NCBI GenBank assembly: GCA_934631025.1
Contig: CAKTXR010000028.1
Span: 1-30,968 of the forward strand
DNA: 30,968 bases
Reading direction: 5' to 3'
Source: an uncultured Clostridia bacterium
GTDB lineage: Bacteria > Bacillota > Clostridia > Christensenellales > Aristaeellaceae
In this document: positions 14,603 to 22,585 of the stretch, one piece after another
Layout: every line of letters begins with the position of its first letter
How positions within the stretch are numbered: position 1 is the stretch's first letter
Notes under the pieces: generated by a model
The model's database searches: none
What the model saw: only the letters and a program-made list of their open reading frames with translations
Told to the model about the DNA's origin: nothing
Made by a program: the position numbers and the translations under genes

Positions 14603-16741
14603 TCACAGCTTTTCGCAGCCGTCGCCGGAGATGCTCAGCGTGCGATCCTTCAGCACCAGCTCGCCTTCAATGCCTGCCGGCAGATGATAGGCAATCTCGC
14701 CGTTCTCAATCCGCACGGCAATTTCGCCCCGCGGTGCGGGCACGACGCACTTAACCGCCTTGAGATCGCCCAGTCTCGGCGCGATGCGCACGCGCTTAAA
14801 GCCCGGCTCGATCGGCCTGATTCCGGCCACGCCCATCGGCAGGAGCACGGTGGCCGCCGCCGTCCACGCATGGCAATAGCTGCCAAAGCCCGGATGATCG
14901 GTGTTGTGCTCGTCAATGCGATTCAGCTTGCCGGTGCTGCTCGTGCCCTCGTGCAGGCAATCCGAGCCGGACGAGATCATGCACACCCAGTATTTGCGGA
15001 TCCGCGCGAGCATATCGTCGATTTTCCCGGCGTTCAGCGACATTTCTGCCAGCTCGTATTGCAGCGTGGTGTGGTTCGTCGTGTCGAAATGGCGCACCAT
15101 CGCGTCGTCCGCGAGCAGCGCTTCGACCTTCGCTTTAATCTTCTCCGCCGCGAGACGATAGCGCGCCGCGCGCTCCTCCGAAACCATGCCGACAAAGAGC
15201 GCGGCCGCCTTCAGGCAACGCAGATACAGCTCGTTGAGGAAGGGATCATAGCCCACAAAGGTATTGAGCACGACCATCCACAGCCGGCCCAGCGGGTTTT
15301 TCGGCACGTTGATCAGGCCGCTCTCATCGGCCAGCGACATCAGATAATCGACGCACTTTTCAATGCTGTCGATGTTTTTGAGCGCAAAATCCGCGCGACC
15401 GCTGTACATATACTCATCGTAGTACGCGATGACATACCAGGCCGTGTAGTCCCACAGCATCGAGCAGCCCTCGCCATAGGCCGAGGAAATGCCGCCGCTG
15501 GGATACTGCGTGCGCGCCAGCTCGTCCCAGCAGAACTCAAACAGCTTCGTATCGGCGAACGTATAATAGTTGACCAGCGCCTGCATCCGCGTATCGCCCG
15601 TCCACATGAAGCGATCGCGCTTGGGCGCGTCGAGATAGTATTCCTGCATACAGAAGTGCTGCGTGCGCTCGCCCATCTGCCACACCTTCGTCAGATCCGC
15701 GTCGTCGCAGGCGAAATAGCCGCGGCGCGAGACGGGATAAAGCGTCGTACGCACAGCGAACTCCGAGGCCGTCACGGGCGCAGCCGCATCATAGAACTCG
15801 ACGCGCACATAGCGGAACGCCACGCGCATGCGGGACTCAACCTCCTGAACGCCGCTGAACACGCGATATTCCTCGCGCAGCATTTTGTTCAGATTTTGAT
15901 CGCGCGAAGGCTCACTCATGGCTTCGTCCAGCGTTTCGCCGTAATACAGCCGATAGGACAGCGCCTTGTCGGACTCAAGCTTCATCCTGAAGAAGCCGAC
16001 CGTCTCACCGCCCATATCCACGATAAAGCTCGGGCCGGTATAGCGCTGCGTTTCACGAATCAGCACGCGCCCATCTTCCAGCGCTTCGGCGGTGTTTTGC
16101 AAAAGCGATTGACATTTGTGAATGGCCGGCAGATGCGCCGCCTGTGCAAAGGCCGCGTACTCCGCGCCGACGAGCTTCGTCACCGCCGGATCAGGCTTCC
16201 AGCCGTCTGACTTGGCCGTCCAGTAAGGCGACGCGCAGGTTTTCGGTATATCGCCCAGAAAAAACTGCGAGCAATCCAGCGCCGGCACGACGCGCTCCGG
16301 ATCGGAGCCGGGCTTCGTCCACCACTGCGGGCTGCCCGCCGCGCTCATGTCGAGCACCGTAGCCTGCGCCCATGCGCTGTCGTCAAAGTCGTTCAGCATC
16401 CAGCCCCACTCTTCGTGCGGAGCAGTTTTCCAGGCGCCGTCGGTCGCCAGCACGCTTTCGCCGTCCACGACCAGCTCAAAGGCCAGTCCCCTGTGCCCGC
16501 CGTGGTTGAGCGCATGAACGGCAATCAGGTTGTCGCCCGCGTTCAGGAACAGGCGCACATTGTAATCGCGCGTGTTGCACCACTCGTCCACGCGCGCGAC
16601 ATAGCGGCCATTGATGAACAGCTCGTAGCCTGTGTCGACATAAATGCGCGCATAGGCCGTTTTCGGCGCGTGCATCAGATGAACTGTTTTGCGAAAGAAA
16701 TTCTCGTTGGGGTTCGATCCCCACAGATTTTCAGGCTTCAT
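14603..16741 (-). CDS. GH78-like alpha-L-rhamnosidase
   Basis: A 712-residue enzyme. The N-terminal beta-sandwich (about 1-170) has the carbohydrate-binding pattern YVDTGYELFINGRYV...; a second sandwich leads into the (alpha/alpha)6 barrel. The core motif DAPKRDRFMWTGD (371-383) corresponds to the GH78 D-x-P-x-R-x-E-x-x-xWTGD block, with R376-D377-R378 replacing the usual RDE. SDCLHEGTSS (E598 region) and the C-terminal HAWTAAATVLLPMGVAGIRP / FKRVRIAPRLGD are typical. Without a signal peptide it should work on imported rhamnosides. The ATG at 16741 has AGGAGG 11 nt upstream; a GTG at 16750 is only 2 nt from it. It has its own promoter. Confidence 0.85.
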   Translation of the reverse strand: MKPENLWGSNPNENFFRKTVHLMHAPKTAYARIYVDTGYELFINGRYVARVDEWCNTRDYNVRLFLNAGDNLIAVHALNHGGHRGLAFELVVDGESVLATDGAWKTAPHEEWGWMLNDFDDSAWAQATVLDMSAAGSPQWWTKPGSDPERVVPALDCSQFFLGDIPKTCASPYWTAKSDGWKPDPAVTKLVGAEYAAFAQAAHLPAIHKCQSLLQNTAEALEDGRVLIRETQRYTGPSFIVDMGGETVGFFRMKLESDKALSYRLYYGETLDEAMSEPSRDQNLNKMLREEYRVFSGVQEVESRMRVAFRYVRVEFYDAAAPVTASEFAVRTTLYPVSRRGYFACDDADLTKVWQMGERTQHFCMQEYYLDAPKRDRFMWTGDTRMQALVNYYTFADTKLFEFCWDELARTQYPSGGISSAYGEGCSMLWDYTAWYVIAYYDEYMYSGRADFALKNIDSIEKCVDYLMSLADESGLINVPKNPLGRLWMVVLNTFVGYDPFLNELYLRCLKAAALFVGMVSEERAARYRLAAEKIKAKVEALLADDAMVRHFDTTNHTTLQYELAEMSLNAGKIDDMLARIRKYWVCMISSGSDCLHEGTSSTGKLNRIDEHNTDHPGFGSYCHAWTAAATVLLPMGVAGIRPIEPGFKRVRIAPRLGDLKAVKCVVPAPRGEIAVRIENGEIAYHLPAGIEGELVLKDRTLSISGDGCEKL

Positions 16742-16776
16742 ATCAATCACATCCTCCTCAATGATTCCCTGATGTG

Positions 16777-16805
16777 ATTATACCATAGCGCAAGCCAGAC
16801 GGCAA
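16777..16805 (-). promoter_or_regulatory. SigA promoter of the GH78 gene
   Basis: On the minus strand TTGCCG (16805-16800) and TATAAT (16782-16777) are exactly 17 bp apart, with TATAAT preceded by TATGG. This lies 35 nt before the start codon. Confidence 0.75.
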
Positions 16806-16844
16806 GTATTATCGTTAATTTACTTCGGATTTTGCATAGTATGG

Positions 16845-16876
16845 AAAAAAGGAGCAGCGCCTTTCGACGCTGCTCC
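16845..16876 (-). terminator. Intrinsic terminator of the ABC importer operon
   Basis: A perfect 9-bp stem (GGAGCAGCG at 16851-16859 with 16868-16876), followed on the minus strand by six Ts (16850-16845), just after the binding-protein gene. Confidence 0.9.
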
Positions 16877-16897
16877 CTTTAGAGAAGCTTAATGGAA

Positions 16898-18379
16898 TTA
16901 CTTGCCCTGAGCGGTGCGCCAGGCATCCAGCTGCGCCTGCTCTTCGGCCAGCACGGTGTCAACACCAGCGGCATTCAGAGCATCCAGGAACTTGGGCAGC
17001 TCGGTCTCGACGTCAGCGCGGCCGGAAGACAGGGGGCCATAGTACTCACCGCAGACCTGACGGATGCCAGCCAGCTCGGTCAGCACGGGGTTCTCATCGA
17101 ACGCAAAGCCAACGTTGTCGGCGTAAACCAGAGTCTTGTCGAACTCGGCATACATCTCGTTCATGTTGATCGGCAGGGTGGTGTCAGGCTCGGCGGTGCA
17201 GAAGCCCGGCAGAGCCCAGGTGGTCATGTTCCACTCGTCGGTGTTCTTCTTGATCTGGCCATTCTCGTCGCGGGTGTAGGACACGCCCTCAACGCCGTAG
17301 AAGATCATGTTGGCGAACTCGGTGTTGCCAATCAGCTCGTTCAGGAACATCATGACGCGCGCAGGATCCTCGGAGGTCGCGGAGATGGCGTTCATGGAGC
17401 CGTACAGCTTGTTGGTGGTGGTGAAGGCGTAGTTGAGCAGATACTCGCGATAATCCTGGCCGTAGGTGGCGTTATAGCCCTTCAGGCGCTTGGCCATGGA
17501 GTCCTGGGTAGAGAAGGCAGGATCCATATTCTCGACGGAGGTGCCGGTGTTCGGATCGATCGGCAGAACACCTTCGTTGAACAGCTCGCGAACCTGCTTG
17601 CAGAAGGTTTCGAACTCGGGAGTGGCGAACTGGTTGAAGACAACGTTCTTCTCCTGGTTGGCGAAGGTGTCGTCGCCCAGAACCACAACGCCGGGGTCGC
17701 CTGCGGAACCGGTCATGGGCTCAGCGGGATAGAGCGCTTCGAAGGCGCCGTTGCCAATGGCAGTCACAAAGCCCTTGGAGTTCTCGCCGCCGGCCTTCTT
17801 CATCTCGGTAGCCCAGTTCAGGAACGCTTCCCAGCGCTGTTCCTTGTTCAGAGACTCGTCGGACAGCCAATCGATGGACACGCCGGCCTTCTCGGACTGA
17901 ACAGCGGAGATGCCATAGTAGAAGTAGGAGCAGGAATACTTGTGAACCGGGATGGCGTACTTCTCACCGTTGATTGTGACGCAATCCCACAGAGCCTGCG
18001 GATAAACCGCGAGGATGTCCTGGCCGTACTCGTTGAGCAGCTCGGTCAGGGGCGCAAAGGCTTCCATGGCGACGTAGTTCGGATACTGGCTCGAAATGAA
18101 AGCCAGATCGAACTTCTCGCCGGCAGTGGTCAGCATCTGCAGCTTGGTCAGATGGTCGTTGTTGCTGTTCTTGTACATCTTCAGGGTGGCGTTGAACTTT
18201 TCGGTCAGGTACTTGTTGATTTCGGCCATGACGGCTTCCTCAGAGTTCGCCGTGTTGCCCAGGGTGTACCACTCGATCTCATAGGGATCGAGCTTGCTCA
18301 CGTCAACATCAGCGAACGCGACGGACGCGCAGCTGATGGCGAGAGCCAGAGCCAGAGCCAGAGCCAGAGTCTTTTTCAT
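16898..18379 (-). CDS. ABC transporter extracellular sugar-binding protein (DUF3502-type)
   Basis: A 493-residue solute-binding protein of the long oligosaccharide type (LipO/YtcQ-like), found with LplB/YtcP permeases. A signal peptide (MKK, then an alternating Leu-Ala core, ending AFA near residue 23) directs export. An AISC stretch could be a poor lipobox, so lipid anchoring is uncertain. The mature protein is rich in aromatic residues suited to sugar stacking. AAGGAGG lies 8 nt before the ATG. It is the last gene of the operon after two permeases. The Leu-Ala core is coded by a tandem hexamer repeat. The ligand is unknown; the GH78 neighbour hints at rhamnose-containing oligosaccharides. 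Confidence 0.9.
   Translation of the reverse strand: MKKTLALALALALAISCASVAFADVDVSKLDPYEIEWYTLGNTANSEEAVMAEINKYLTEKFNATLKMYKNSNNDHLTKLQMLTTAGEKFDLAFISSQYPNYVAMEAFAPLTELLNEYGQDILAVYPQALWDCVTINGEKYAIPVHKYSCSYFYYGISAVQSEKAGVSIDWLSDESLNKEQRWEAFLNWATEMKKAGGENSKGFVTAIGNGAFEALYPAEPMTGSAGDPGVVVLGDDTFANQEKNVVFNQFATPEFETFCKQVRELFNEGVLPIDPNTGTSVENMDPAFSTQDSMAKRLKGYNATYGQDYREYLLNYAFTTTNKLYGSMNAISATSEDPARVMMFLNELIGNTEFANMIFYGVEGVSYTRDENGQIKKNTDEWNMTTWALPGFCTAEPDTTLPINMNEMYAEFDKTLVYADNVGFAFDENPVLTELAGIRQVCGEYYGPLSSGRADVETELPKFLDALNAAGVDTVLAEEQAQLDAWRTAQGK
18343..18369 (-). repeat. Hexanucleotide tandem repeat in the signal peptide
   Basis: Four perfect copies of GAGCCA (TGGCTC in the coding sense) at 18343-18366 plus a partial fifth. 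They code Leu-Ala pairs in the hydrophobic core. Gain or loss of a unit would keep the frame and change the core by two residues. Confidence 0.8.
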
Positions 18380-18419
18380 GCAAAAAGGCCTCCTTAATAA
18401 TATTTGTTACAGGGAAAGC

Positions 18420-18435
18420 GGGAGATCCGCCTCCC
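18420..18435 (-). other. Short hairpin before the binding-protein gene
   Basis: GGGAG (18420-18424) pairs with CTCCC (18431-18435) in the 74-nt gap between permease and binding protein. Such hairpins often protect the binding-protein mRNA so that it exceeds the permeases; that is inferred here. Confidence 0.4.
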
Positions 18436-18453
18436 CTGAAAACAACGGATGAA

Positions 18454-19422
18454 TTAACCCTTGACGGAACCGAGCGTCAGACCCTTGACGAAATACTTCT
18501 GGAAGAAGGGATAGAACGCCAGCACGGGGGTCATGGTGATAACGGTCAGCGCCATCTTGGCGGACTCGTTCGGCAGAGACGCCAGCAACAGCGCGCCTTC
18601 CTCGGAACCGGCCAGATCGGCGTTGGAACGGAGCAGCTGAATCTCGTTCATGACGCGCTTGAGCATATACTGGATCGTCCAGAGATTCTCGTTGTCGATA
18701 TAAAGCATGACGCCAAACCAGCTGCTGAAGTACGAAATGGCCGTGAACAGGCCGATGGTGGCCAGAGCGGGCTTCGAGATGGGCAGGACGATCTGCGCGT
18801 AGATGCGGAACTCGCCGGCGCCGTCGATCTTGGCCGCCTCGATCAGCGCCTCGTTGCCACCGGAGGAGAAGAACGTGCGCAGAACGATGATGTTGTACGC
18901 GCCCACCAGGCCGGGCAGCAGAAGCACCCAGATGGTATCGCGCAGATGGAAGATGGTGGTGTTGACGATGTAGCCCGCGACCATACCGCCGCTGAAGAGC
19001 ATCGTGAAGTATGCGAAGAACGTGAGGAACTGGCGGGGCTTGAAATCCTTGCGGGAGAGCGCGTAGCCGTACATGGTCATGAACCACAGCGACAGAAGCG
19101 TGCCCACGACAGTCAGGAACAGCGTATTGCGATAGCAGACGGCGATCTTTTTAAGGCTGGTGCCAAAGAGCATTTTGTACGCTTCAAGACTCCATGTCTC
19201 CGGGAAAAAGCTGACGCCGTTGCGGGTGATAGCCAGCTCGTCCGTAAAGGACACGATATAGACCAGAAGAATCGGGAGAACGCAGCTCAGACAGAAGAGC
19301 GCCAGTATGATGCAGATGACTGCGTTGCCGAAATTGCCGATTTCGAGAGGGCCGCGTTTATGCCGCCTGACAACCTTGCGAGTTTGTGCGCTGCCGGTCA
19401 TTTTCAAATCCATTCCTTTCAT
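18454..19422 (-). CDS. ABC sugar transporter permease, YtcP/LplC type
   Basis: A 322-residue inner-membrane permease with six predicted transmembrane segments, beginning at ICIILALFCLSCVLPILLVY. The EAA loop contacting the ATPase is EAAKIDGAGEFRIYAQIVLPISKP (about residues 195-218). It belongs to the CUT1 family with the upstream permease. The start is uncertain: ATG at 19422 has no clear ribosome site, while AAAGGA (19419-19414) could serve TTG at 19407 or ATG at 19401. It is 36 nt after the first permease gene. Confidence 0.9.
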   Translation of the reverse strand: MKGMDLKMTGSAQTRKVVRRHKRGPLEIGNFGNAVICIILALFCLSCVLPILLVYIVSFTDELAITRNGVSFFPETWSLEAYKMLFGTSLKKIAVCYRNTLFLTVVGTLLSLWFMTMYGYALSRKDFKPRQFLTFFAYFTMLFSGGMVAGYIVNTTIFHLRDTIWVLLLPGLVGAYNIIVLRTFFSSGGNEALIEAAKIDGAGEFRIYAQIVLPISKPALATIGLFTAISYFSSWFGVMLYIDNENLWTIQYMLKRVMNEIQLLRSNADLAGSEEGALLLASLPNESAKMALTVITMTPVLAFYPFFQKYFVKGLTLGSVKG

Positions 19423-19458
19423 CTCTTATCTTGAATAGTCGCCTGTCGGACGTTCGAT

Positions 19459-20433
19459 TTAGAACATCGACAGATCCTTGTCGATCCAGCGGACGATCTG
19501 GTTGGTAAGCATGACCAGGACGAAGCCGGTGATGGACTGGAACAGAGCGACGGCAGAGGACAAACCGACGTTGTTGGAATCCTTCAGGGTGTTGTAAACG
19601 AAAACGTCGATGGTGTTGGTCACCTTGTAGAGCTGACCGGAGTTCTGCGGCACCTGATAGAACAGGTCGAAGGACGCATGGAACATCGAACCGACGGCCA
19701 TGATGGTCAGTATGATGATCATGGACTTGAGGAAAGGCAGTGTGATGTGCAGTATCTGCTGCCACTTGGTCGCGCCGTCGATAACGGCCGCCTCGTAATA
19801 TTCATCGGAGATGCCGGTGATTGTGCCCAGATAAATGATGCTGCCGTAGCCGGTGCCCTTCCATGTGTTGACGATGGTCAGTATGTAGGGCCAGTACTTC
19901 GGCTCGCTGTAGAAGGCGATGGGCGTTAAGCCCGCATTTTTATACATACGGCCAAGGATGCCGTTGTCCGCGCCCAGTATGGCCAGCACGATGACGGACA
20001 CGACGACGTAGGAAACGAAGTTGGGCATGATCATCGTGGTCTGGAACACGCGGGCCAGCTTCTTGCTGCGCACCTCGTTGATCGCGATGGCCAGCGCCGG
20101 CGGGAATATACGGCCGATAACCAGGAAGACAAGGTTATAGCTGATGGTGTTGCGCAGCACCGCCCAGAAGGTCGGGTTTTTGAACATGACGTTGAAGTTC
20201 TTCATGCCGGCCCAGGGGCTGCCCCAGATGCCGAGGCGGGGCTTGAAGGTCTTGAACGCCAGCACCGTGCCGAACATGGGCATATACGCAAAGCAGATCA
20301 GCAGCACAATGCAGGGTATGCACATGATAAACAGCGGGACATTTGTTGACATGATGAGTTTCCAGTTCTTTTTCCTCTTCGCGGGCTTAACGCCGTTCGC
20401 CGCTTTTTGCACGAAGCAAAACCTGCCTTCCAT
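19459..20433 (-). CDS. ABC sugar transporter permease, LplB type
   Basis: A 324-residue CUT1-family permease, partner of the YtcP-type protein. After a basic N-terminus (KPAKRKKNWK) come six membrane helices; the EAA loop is YEAAVIDGATKWQQILHITLP. No ATPase gene is in the operon; importers of this kind usually borrow a shared MsmX-type ATPase coded elsewhere. The ATG at 20433 lacks a good ribosome site. A GTG at 20412 after GGCAGG is an alternative start that only trims seven residues. First gene after a strong promoter. Confidence 0.9.
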   Translation of the reverse strand: MEGRFCFVQKAANGVKPAKRKKNWKLIMSTNVPLFIMCIPCIVLLICFAYMPMFGTVLAFKTFKPRLGIWGSPWAGMKNFNVMFKNPTFWAVLRNTISYNLVFLVIGRIFPPALAIAINEVRSKKLARVFQTTMIMPNFVSYVVVSVIVLAILGADNGILGRMYKNAGLTPIAFYSEPKYWPYILTIVNTWKGTGYGSIIYLGTITGISDEYYEAAVIDGATKWQQILHITLPFLKSMIIILTIMAVGSMFHASFDLFYQVPQNSGQLYKVTNTIDVFVYNTLKDSNNVGLSSAVALFQSITGFVLVMLTNQIVRWIDKDLSMF

Positions 20434-20449
20434 GAAAATAATGAGTTGT

Positions 20450-20486
20450 TCGTTCGCAAAACCATCTAACCGCGATCAGCGAACGA
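20450..20486 (-). promoter_or_regulatory. Inverted repeat in the importer operon leader
   Basis: TCGTTCGC at 20450-20457 and GCGAACGA at 20479-20486 are perfect 8-bp inverted copies 21 bp apart, spanning the expected transcription start. It could be a repressor site of paired half-sites or an mRNA stem near the start of translation. Confidence 0.5.
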
Positions 20487-20490
20487 TGTC

Positions 20491-20519
20491 ATTATAACAG
20501 CAATTAACCGTTTTGTAAA
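20491..20519 (-). promoter_or_regulatory. SigA promoter of the ABC importer operon
   Basis: On the minus strand TTTACA (20519-20514) and TATAAT (20496-20491) have a 17-bp spacer, close to consensus. Transcription should start near 20484, about 50 nt before the permease start. Confidence 0.85.
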
Positions 20520-20730
20520 TAGGCAGACGCGATTAAAGTTGAAATTTTTTTAGGCAAAATCTGTCCAAGCCAAAAAATTTCTCGTTTTCTTGAGACATAA
20601 TGCGTATTTTTGCGCCATATGAGTTTTACGCACATCAAAAACAGGTTTACATCGGCCGCTCTTTTTTCACACAGGCCCTCATGCGCCGGCAATCGTTTTT
20701 TCGCGTTTGTTTCTGTACAAAATAGACGGA
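20520..20730. other. AT-rich non-coding stretch upstream of the importer promoter
   Basis: About 210 bases clearly more AT-rich than the surroundings, with runs such as AAATTTTTTT near 20545. No credible gene, RNA gene or clear further promoter was seen. It may be an upstream regulatory region for the importer operon. Confidence 0.4.
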
Positions 20731-20778
20731 TACGCAAAGCGGCGGGAATCGTCTCGAGCATTCCCGCCGCTTTGCGTA
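20731..20778 (-). terminator. 19-bp perfect inverted repeat after the PHP gene
   Basis: TACGCAAAGCGGCGGGAAT (20731-20749) and its exact complement (20760-20778) enclose a 10-nt loop, 12 nt past the PHP stop. The U-tract is weak on the minus strand, and TTGATTTTATTC follows on the plus strand. Probably a factor-assisted or bidirectional terminator. Confidence 0.65.
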
Positions 20779-20789
20779 TTGATTTTATT

Positions 20790-21686
20790 CTAATGGCTGA
20801 CGTCAAGGGGATTGGCCCACGCGCGGCGGCCGTCCTTGTCGATCAATATGATGCGCACGAAGCGCTCCAGACGCTCGCGATTGACGCGGTAAACCGCTTC
20901 GGTCAGGCCCTCCCCGCTCTCGTCCTCGCGGCAGCGGCCGCCGACATACGGCAGATCCGAATGGAACAGTATCCGCTGAACCGGATCGCACTTGACGCGG
21001 ATCTCTTCCCCATCGTACTCGATCTGCTGAAAGCGCGGGCCGCGCGTCGCGTAGAAGCGGCCTTCGTCCAGCGCAGTCGAAATCGCCTCGGCCGTCAGTT
21101 CCGGCGCCTGCAGCATTATATAGGAAGTGCAATGCTCGCCGTTGTAGAAATGCGAGTCGTCCGCTGCCACCGTGTTGAGCAGCCGTCCGCTCGCCGCGGC
21201 CACGTCCAGTATGAGCGTGGAATCGGCGCGGTCGCCGTTCCAGGGCGCGCCGGAAACACTGTTGTAGATCTCCGTCGCCGTCAGATCGGGCAGCGAAGCG
21301 ATGACTTCCTGCGTATTGAGCGACCAGGCCGGATGCGCCAGTATCGCCCGTCCGCCGGCCAGACGGATGTCCCTGATGCCGCGCCGCGCCGTGTGGGAGC
21401 GATCGACGCGATCGAGAATCGTGTTGTCGATGTTGATACCAACGATGTGGATGACCTGATTGGACAGCGTGTAATCCAGCTCGATGCCCGGCAAAAGCAG
21501 CATGCCCTCGTAATAATAGGGCTCTTCAACCGTCCGCTTCCAGTGATCGGTCAGCGCAAGAAAATCGTAGCCGTGCGCCTTGTAAAGCTCGATGACTTCC
21601 TGCGGCGTGCGGCGGCCGTCCGAATTGGTCGTGTGGGCGTGAAGGTTTCCCTTGAAAAAGGGCATGGACGAATCAAACATCTGCAT
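20790..21686 (-). CDS. PHP-domain metal-dependent phosphoesterase
   Basis: A 298-residue protein with PHP motifs in order: H16-A-H18-T, LTDH (D47, H48), PGIE (E69), ILAHPAW and the late ADDSHF. These build a trinuclear metal site that hydrolyses phosphoesters. The C-terminal ~80 residues (RFQQIEYDGEEIRVKCDP...) form a beta-rich tail seen in TrpH/CehA-like PHP proteins. No signal peptide is seen. AGGAG lies 10 nt before the ATG. It is 21 nt after the acyltransferase-like gene, so the two are co-transcribed. The substrate is unknown. Confidence 0.88.
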   Translation of the reverse strand: MQMFDSSMPFFKGNLHAHTTNSDGRRTPQEVIELYKAHGYDFLALTDHWKRTVEEPYYYEGMLLLPGIELDYTLSNQVIHIVGINIDNTILDRVDRSHTARRGIRDIRLAGGRAILAHPAWSLNTQEVIASLPDLTATEIYNSVSGAPWNGDRADSTLILDVAAASGRLLNTVAADDSHFYNGEHCTSYIMLQAPELTAEAISTALDEGRFYATRGPRFQQIEYDGEEIRVKCDPVQRILFHSDLPYVGGRCREDESGEGLTEAVYRVNRERLERFVRIILIDKDGRRAWANPLDVSH

Positions 21687-21707
21687 CGCAAGTATTCTCC
21701 TTTTCTG

Positions 21708-22388
21708 TCAGGCGCCGTATTCTTTGGCCATTTCGTCGAAAATATGCTCCAGACGCGCCGCGATTTCCTGCTTTTCCTCCCTGAAAGGCCTGTCTCCCGA
21801 AAAGCCGACCGGCGCGCCGATGAACATTGTGCGGCGGCTCGTGCTGATGTGCAGTGGGACAAAACGAACATGCTCGCGCGTCTTGCGCTGCCACATCTGC
21901 TCCAACAGGAGAAAGCCGTCGTACAGGCGGCCGGTGTCCCCCGTCTCGGCCGTGTAGTCGACGTCGGGGAAAATCAGCAGGCTCTCGCCGTCCGCAAGCG
22001 CCGCGAGGCTCTGGGCGAACGTTTCGCGAACCCTGAGCGAATTGCGGTAGACGGGAATGGCCGCAGCCGAGTGGACAAGGGCGGTAAACGCAGGGCAAAT
22101 GACGTGCGCCATGAGCTTCGAAAGCCACCTGGGAAGCCCCCAACTGACCGAAAACGTGTAGTCAACGCAGTGCTTTTTGCACTCGTCTACGTCGAAAAAC
22201 GTCGACAAAACCCACGGCCTGACGCCGACCGGCAGGCAGCACAGCGACAGAACAGGCCCGATCGCGTACCTGTGCCTGCACACATAGACCACCGCTTCAT
22301 CGGAAACAGCGCCCTCGCCGCGATAACGCCCATAGCGGATGCGCAGAATCTTCCTGCACGCGCGAAACAATCGTCCCTGTGATGCCAT
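21708..22388 (-). CDS. PlsC-like acyltransferase homologue with altered catalytic motif
   Basis: A 226-residue protein with the layout of lysophospholipid acyltransferases: H39-RYAI-G44 at the place of HX4D, AAIPVYRNSLRV matching block II, LLIFPDVDYT for the FPEG block and VRFVPLHIS for block IV. The catalytic aspartate is Gly and the FPEG glutamate is Asp, so ordinary acyl transfer may be lost or changed. One or two hydrophobic stretches (about 43-60, 90-110) suggest membrane association. GGAGGG precedes the ATG. It is upstream of the PHP gene in one transcript. Confidence 0.7.
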   Translation of the reverse strand: MASQGRLFRACRKILRIRYGRYRGEGAVSDEAVVYVCRHRYAIGPVLSLCCLPVGVRPWVLSTFFDVDECKKHCVDYTFSVSWGLPRWLSKLMAHVICPAFTALVHSAAAIPVYRNSLRVRETFAQSLAALADGESLLIFPDVDYTAETGDTGRLYDGFLLLEQMWQRKTREHVRFVPLHISTSRRTMFIGAPVGFSGDRPFREEKQEIAARLEHIFDEMAKEYGA

Positions 22389-22544
22389 ATGAAGAACGCC
22401 CTCCGCACTTCGACTGCTCTATCCAACTTCGCGTCTATCTTAACATGCTTTTATGTGAAGTTCGAGTAACACAATGATAAGATTTGATGTCCCCTTGAAA
22501 AATGAGACATGAAATCCGTCCCGCCATTTGCTCGACACGCCGCA

Positions 22545-22558
22545 CAGACCTCGGTTTG
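22545..22558 (+). promoter_or_regulatory. Operator-like palindrome 6
   Basis: CAGAC-CTCG-GTTTG followed by TTT. It differs from site 2 at 12132 by one base and has the same flanks (A before, TTT after). Confidence 0.6.
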
Positions 22559-22571
22559 TTTTTGATATTTC

Positions 22572-22585
22572 AAGACCAAAGTCTC
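22572..22585 (+). promoter_or_regulatory. Operator-like palindrome 7
   Basis: AAGAC-CAAA-GTCTC followed by TTT. Its centre is 27 bp from site 6, against 26 bp for sites 2 and 3, and its core is identical to site 3. On the minus strand TTTACA overlaps its edge and could be a -35 toward the acyltransferase gene. Confidence 0.6.

Noticed and set aside
20504..20806. 100-codon minus-strand frame
   Set aside because: It runs through the 19-bp inverted repeat and the importer promoter, with no ribosome site or family resemblance.
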